DNA from: Nocardiopsis sp. NRRL B-16309
GTDB lineage: Bacteria > Actinomycetota > Actinomycetes > Streptosporangiales > Streptosporangiaceae
Assembly: GCF_001279585.1 (NCBI RefSeq)
Contig: NZ_LGEC01000089.1
Location: 1-41,218, forward strand
Direction: 5' to 3'
Length of the DNA stretch: 41,218 bases
Shown: positions 32,408 through 41,218 of the stretch, piece after piece
How positions within the stretch are numbered: position 1 is the first letter of the stretch
How the letters are laid out: every line of letters starts with the position of its first letter
The notes under the pieces: model-generated
What the model was told of the DNA's origin: nothing
What the model saw: only the letters and a program-made list of their open reading frames with translations
Databases searched by the model: none
Position numbers and translations under genes: made by a program

Positions 32408-32595
32408 GCTCTTTTGCGCTGCCCTTTGGTGATCCCTGTGTCGGAGTACGGCTGCCGCCCATCCCGTTTCGTCTGGACACGGTAGGCCCGTTCCCGCTCG
32501 ATGTGACCGTCTCAACCGCGTTGCGGCGGTCCTTCTCGTGACGGATCGTCTGGCGTGCGCGCTTCAACCGCCACAAGCCTTCGGAAGGACCCCTG

Positions 32596-36063
<3,468 letters not shown>

Positions 36064-36097
36064 CTTCCGCATGTTTCGAGAGCAGGGGACGAATTAA

Positions 36098-39976
<3,879 letters not shown>

Positions 39977-39994
39977 GAGCGATTGGCTGAACTG

Positions 39995-40040
39995 ACGGCG
40001 GCGGTCAGCCACCCCCGGCTGGGGGTGGTGCCGCCGCCGT
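39995..40040 (+). terminator. Terminator of rpoBC
   Basis: Outer arms ACGGCGGCGG (39995-40004) and CCGCCGCCGT (40031-40040) and inner arms CCACCCCC (40009-40016) and GGGGGTGG (40021-40028) make one long stem with small bulges, 18 bases after the rpoC stop. Confidence 0.88.
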
Positions 40041-40116
40041 TCGCCGTGGTCGGTCCGCACACGGTGGTGTGGACGGGGAGAGGGCGCTGCGGCGCCGGCT
40101 GGAGAGCAGGCACACA

Positions 40117-41218
40117 GTGACTGAAAACGGGGGCGGACGGGGCTCCGGTGCGGCGGATTCGTGGTTCAAGCCGACGGAGAACCGCTACCGCACGCAGTCC
40201 GAGTACCAGGACCCGCTCGAGGAAGAGAATGACGACGCGGCGGTCTTCCCGGACAGCGGGGGCTATGCCGGGCTGAGCTCGTCGCGCCCGCCCATGGTGG
40301 AGCCGTACCCGGAGGCGCTCGGCGGCCCTCCGCCGGCGGCTCCGCCGTCCACGCACGCCATCTCCTACCCCGGCGCGAGCCAGGCGGCCTTCCAGCCCCT
40401 GACCCGCGTGCCCGGGGACCACGACGAGGACCCGGCCCAGGACACGGGGGAGCGGGGGTTCCCCGGTGTGGCCGCGAGCGCCCAGGTGCCGCTGCCGCCG
40501 GAGGAGTCGGGTTCGACGGGCGACGAGGTGTGGGGGCGCGACTCCTGGGCTCCGTCCGGCGCGCAGCAGTCGGACTCCGAGGACGCGCCGACCGCGGACG
40601 ACACCCCGTGGGGCGCTCCGGAGCCGTCGGCCACCGGCGTCTCCTGGAACGCGCCGGAGGGCGCGTCCGCCGATCCGGCGACCGCCGGGTCGGACACGGG
40701 GGCGTGGAACCCCGCGCGGGAATCCGGTCCGGGGTGGGACCCGGCCCCGGGATCCGGCGAGGGTTCGTCCTGGCCCGCGTCAGACGGGCCCCTGGGCGGC
40801 GTTCCCGGTGCTAGCGCGTCGTGGGACGCGTCCGACGCCCCGGCGGCGGGAGAGCCGCGATGGGACGCGCCGGTGGGCGCCGACCCGAGTCTGGACGGCC
40901 CGGTCGGTTCCGACGCGGGCGCCTGGACGCCGGAGCGGCCCGTAGATGACGCGCCGTGGGGTGCGCCGGACGGGGCGACCCTGAACCCGGACTCCGCCGG
41001 TTCCGGCCCTGACGCGGATTCGCGTGGCCCGGCCCGGTCGGAGGACTCCGACGCGTGGAATCCCGCACCGTCGGCGGATGACGCCCCGTGGGGTACGCCG
41101 TCGCGTACGGACGATGCTCCGTGGAGCGGTCCTGACCAGTCGTGGGACCCGCCGGTGGGCGCCGACCCGAGTCTGGACGGCCCTGTGGCTTCCGACGCGG
41201 GCGCCTGGACGCCGGAGC
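40117..41218 (+). CDS. Repetitive Trp/Asp/Pro-rich protein, disordered, 3' end beyond window
   Basis: A frame open from GTG 40117 to the window edge (367 codons, no stop) encodes a protein I do not recognise. It begins VTENGGGRGSGAADSWFKPT and is acidic and rich in Gly, Ala, Pro, Ser, Asp and Trp. Short motifs recur: DDTPWGAP, DDAPWGAP, DDAPWGTP, DDAPWSGP, and spaced W-N-P, W-D-P or W-D-A words. A longer unit, PVGADPSLDGPV followed by SDAGAWTPE, occurs twice in near-identical DNA (40861-40936 and 41143-41218). No signal peptide or membrane segment is visible in the part seen; a C-terminal domain may lie outside. GGAGAGCAGG precedes the start. The third-position GC pattern fits coding in this frame. 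Confidence 0.72.
   Translation, partial: MTENGGGRGSGAADSWFKPTENRYRTQSEYQDPLEEENDDAAVFPDSGGYAGLSSSRPPMVEPYPEALGGPPPAAPPSTHAISYPGASQAAFQPLTRVPGDHDEDPAQDTGERGFPGVAASAQVPLPPEESGSTGDEVWGRDSWAPSGAQQSDSEDAPTADDTPWGAPEPSATGVSWNAPEGASADPATAGSDTGAWNPARESGPGWDPAPGSGEGSSWPASDGPLGGVPGASASWDASDAPAAGEPRWDAPVGADPSLDGPVGSDAGAWTPERPVDDAPWGAPDGATLNPDSAGSGPDADSRGPARSEDSDAWNPAPSADDAPWGTPSRTDDAPWSGPDQSWDPPVGADPSLDGPVASDAGAWTPE
40861..40936 (+). repeat. 76-bp intragenic direct repeat, copy 1 (copy 2 at 41143-41218)
   Basis: Both copies begin TGGGAC and end GACGCCGGAGC in the same reading frame, with only a few substitutions. They encode W-D-(A/P)-PVGADPSLDGPV-(G/A)-SDAGAWTPE. The second copy reaches the window edge, so more units may follow. 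Confidence 0.8.

Larger units (their letters stand above)
31634..32595. other. Gene-free rplL-rpoB spacer
   Basis: About 960 bp without a believable gene. It contains two copies of the dispersed repeat in opposite orientation (31654-31787 and 31938-32077), a central hairpin (31849-31886), and the rpoB promoter region. Short open frames on both strands here have no signal peptide, domain or ribosome-binding site that would support them, and several run through the repeats. Confidence 0.75.

Overview
The window is very GC-rich DNA, with GTG and TTG starts and strong C/G preference at third codon positions. The gene order is a filamentous actinomycete core: korAB, htpX-like, yajQ, tRNA-Tyr, tRNA-Thr/Met, rpmG, hadA/hadB, murB, aspC, tRNA-Trp, secE, nusG, rplKA, rplJL, rpoBC. 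Style and content (actinobacterial Ser/Thr kinase, chaplin-like secreted peptides, RpoC of about 1,290 aa) suggest Streptosporangiales, probably a Nocardiopsis-type organism. The genus is an inference and was not tested by any search.

Layout. 1-240: dispersed repeat and the korB terminator. 241-3139 (minus): korB and korA, a 2-oxoacid:ferredoxin oxidoreductase. 3628-4491 (plus): HtpX-like membrane protease, convergent with yajQ (4609-5106, minus) over a perfect bidirectional terminator. 5402-5483: tRNA-Tyr. 5494-18250 is accessory in character. It holds four tandem short secreted chaplin-like peptides behind a long inverted repeat, a small lipoprotein, a three-gene overlapping operon resembling type III Wadjet (JetA-like, JetB, JetC), and a Rad50-like ATPase with a CxxC hook. 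18258-21002: tRNA-Thr, tRNA-Met, rpmG, two hot-dog dehydratase subunits and murB. 21142-21990: a yybP-ykoY (Mn2+) riboswitch and its GDT1-family transporter. 22068-24386 (minus): adenosine-deaminase-like protein and aspartate-type aminotransferase. 24519-26159: a Ser/Thr kinase fused to a membrane DUF4328 domain. 26307-31552: tRNA-Trp, secE, nusG, rplK, rplA, a minus-strand lipoprotein, rplJ and rplL. 31553-32595: a 1-kb gene-free spacer full of inverted repeats. 32596-39976: rpoB and rpoC. 40117 to the edge: a repetitive, tryptophan-rich, apparently disordered protein running out of the window.

How the parts fit. The right half is the transcription/translation core with visible regulatory RNA: an L10 leader with terminator and competing hairpin, ribosomal-operon hairpins, and the Mn2+ riboswitch. 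The most unusual part is 8007-18003. The JetA-like protein keeps only the C-terminal half of its family and gains a long Asp/Pro/Ser/Thr-rich tail. JetB and JetC look intact, no JetD nuclease is present, and the next gene is a Rad50-like ATPase. This looks like either a decayed defence island or a repurposed SMC-type complex. It sits beside tRNA-Tyr, where the Streptomyces coelicolor element SLP1 is known to integrate.
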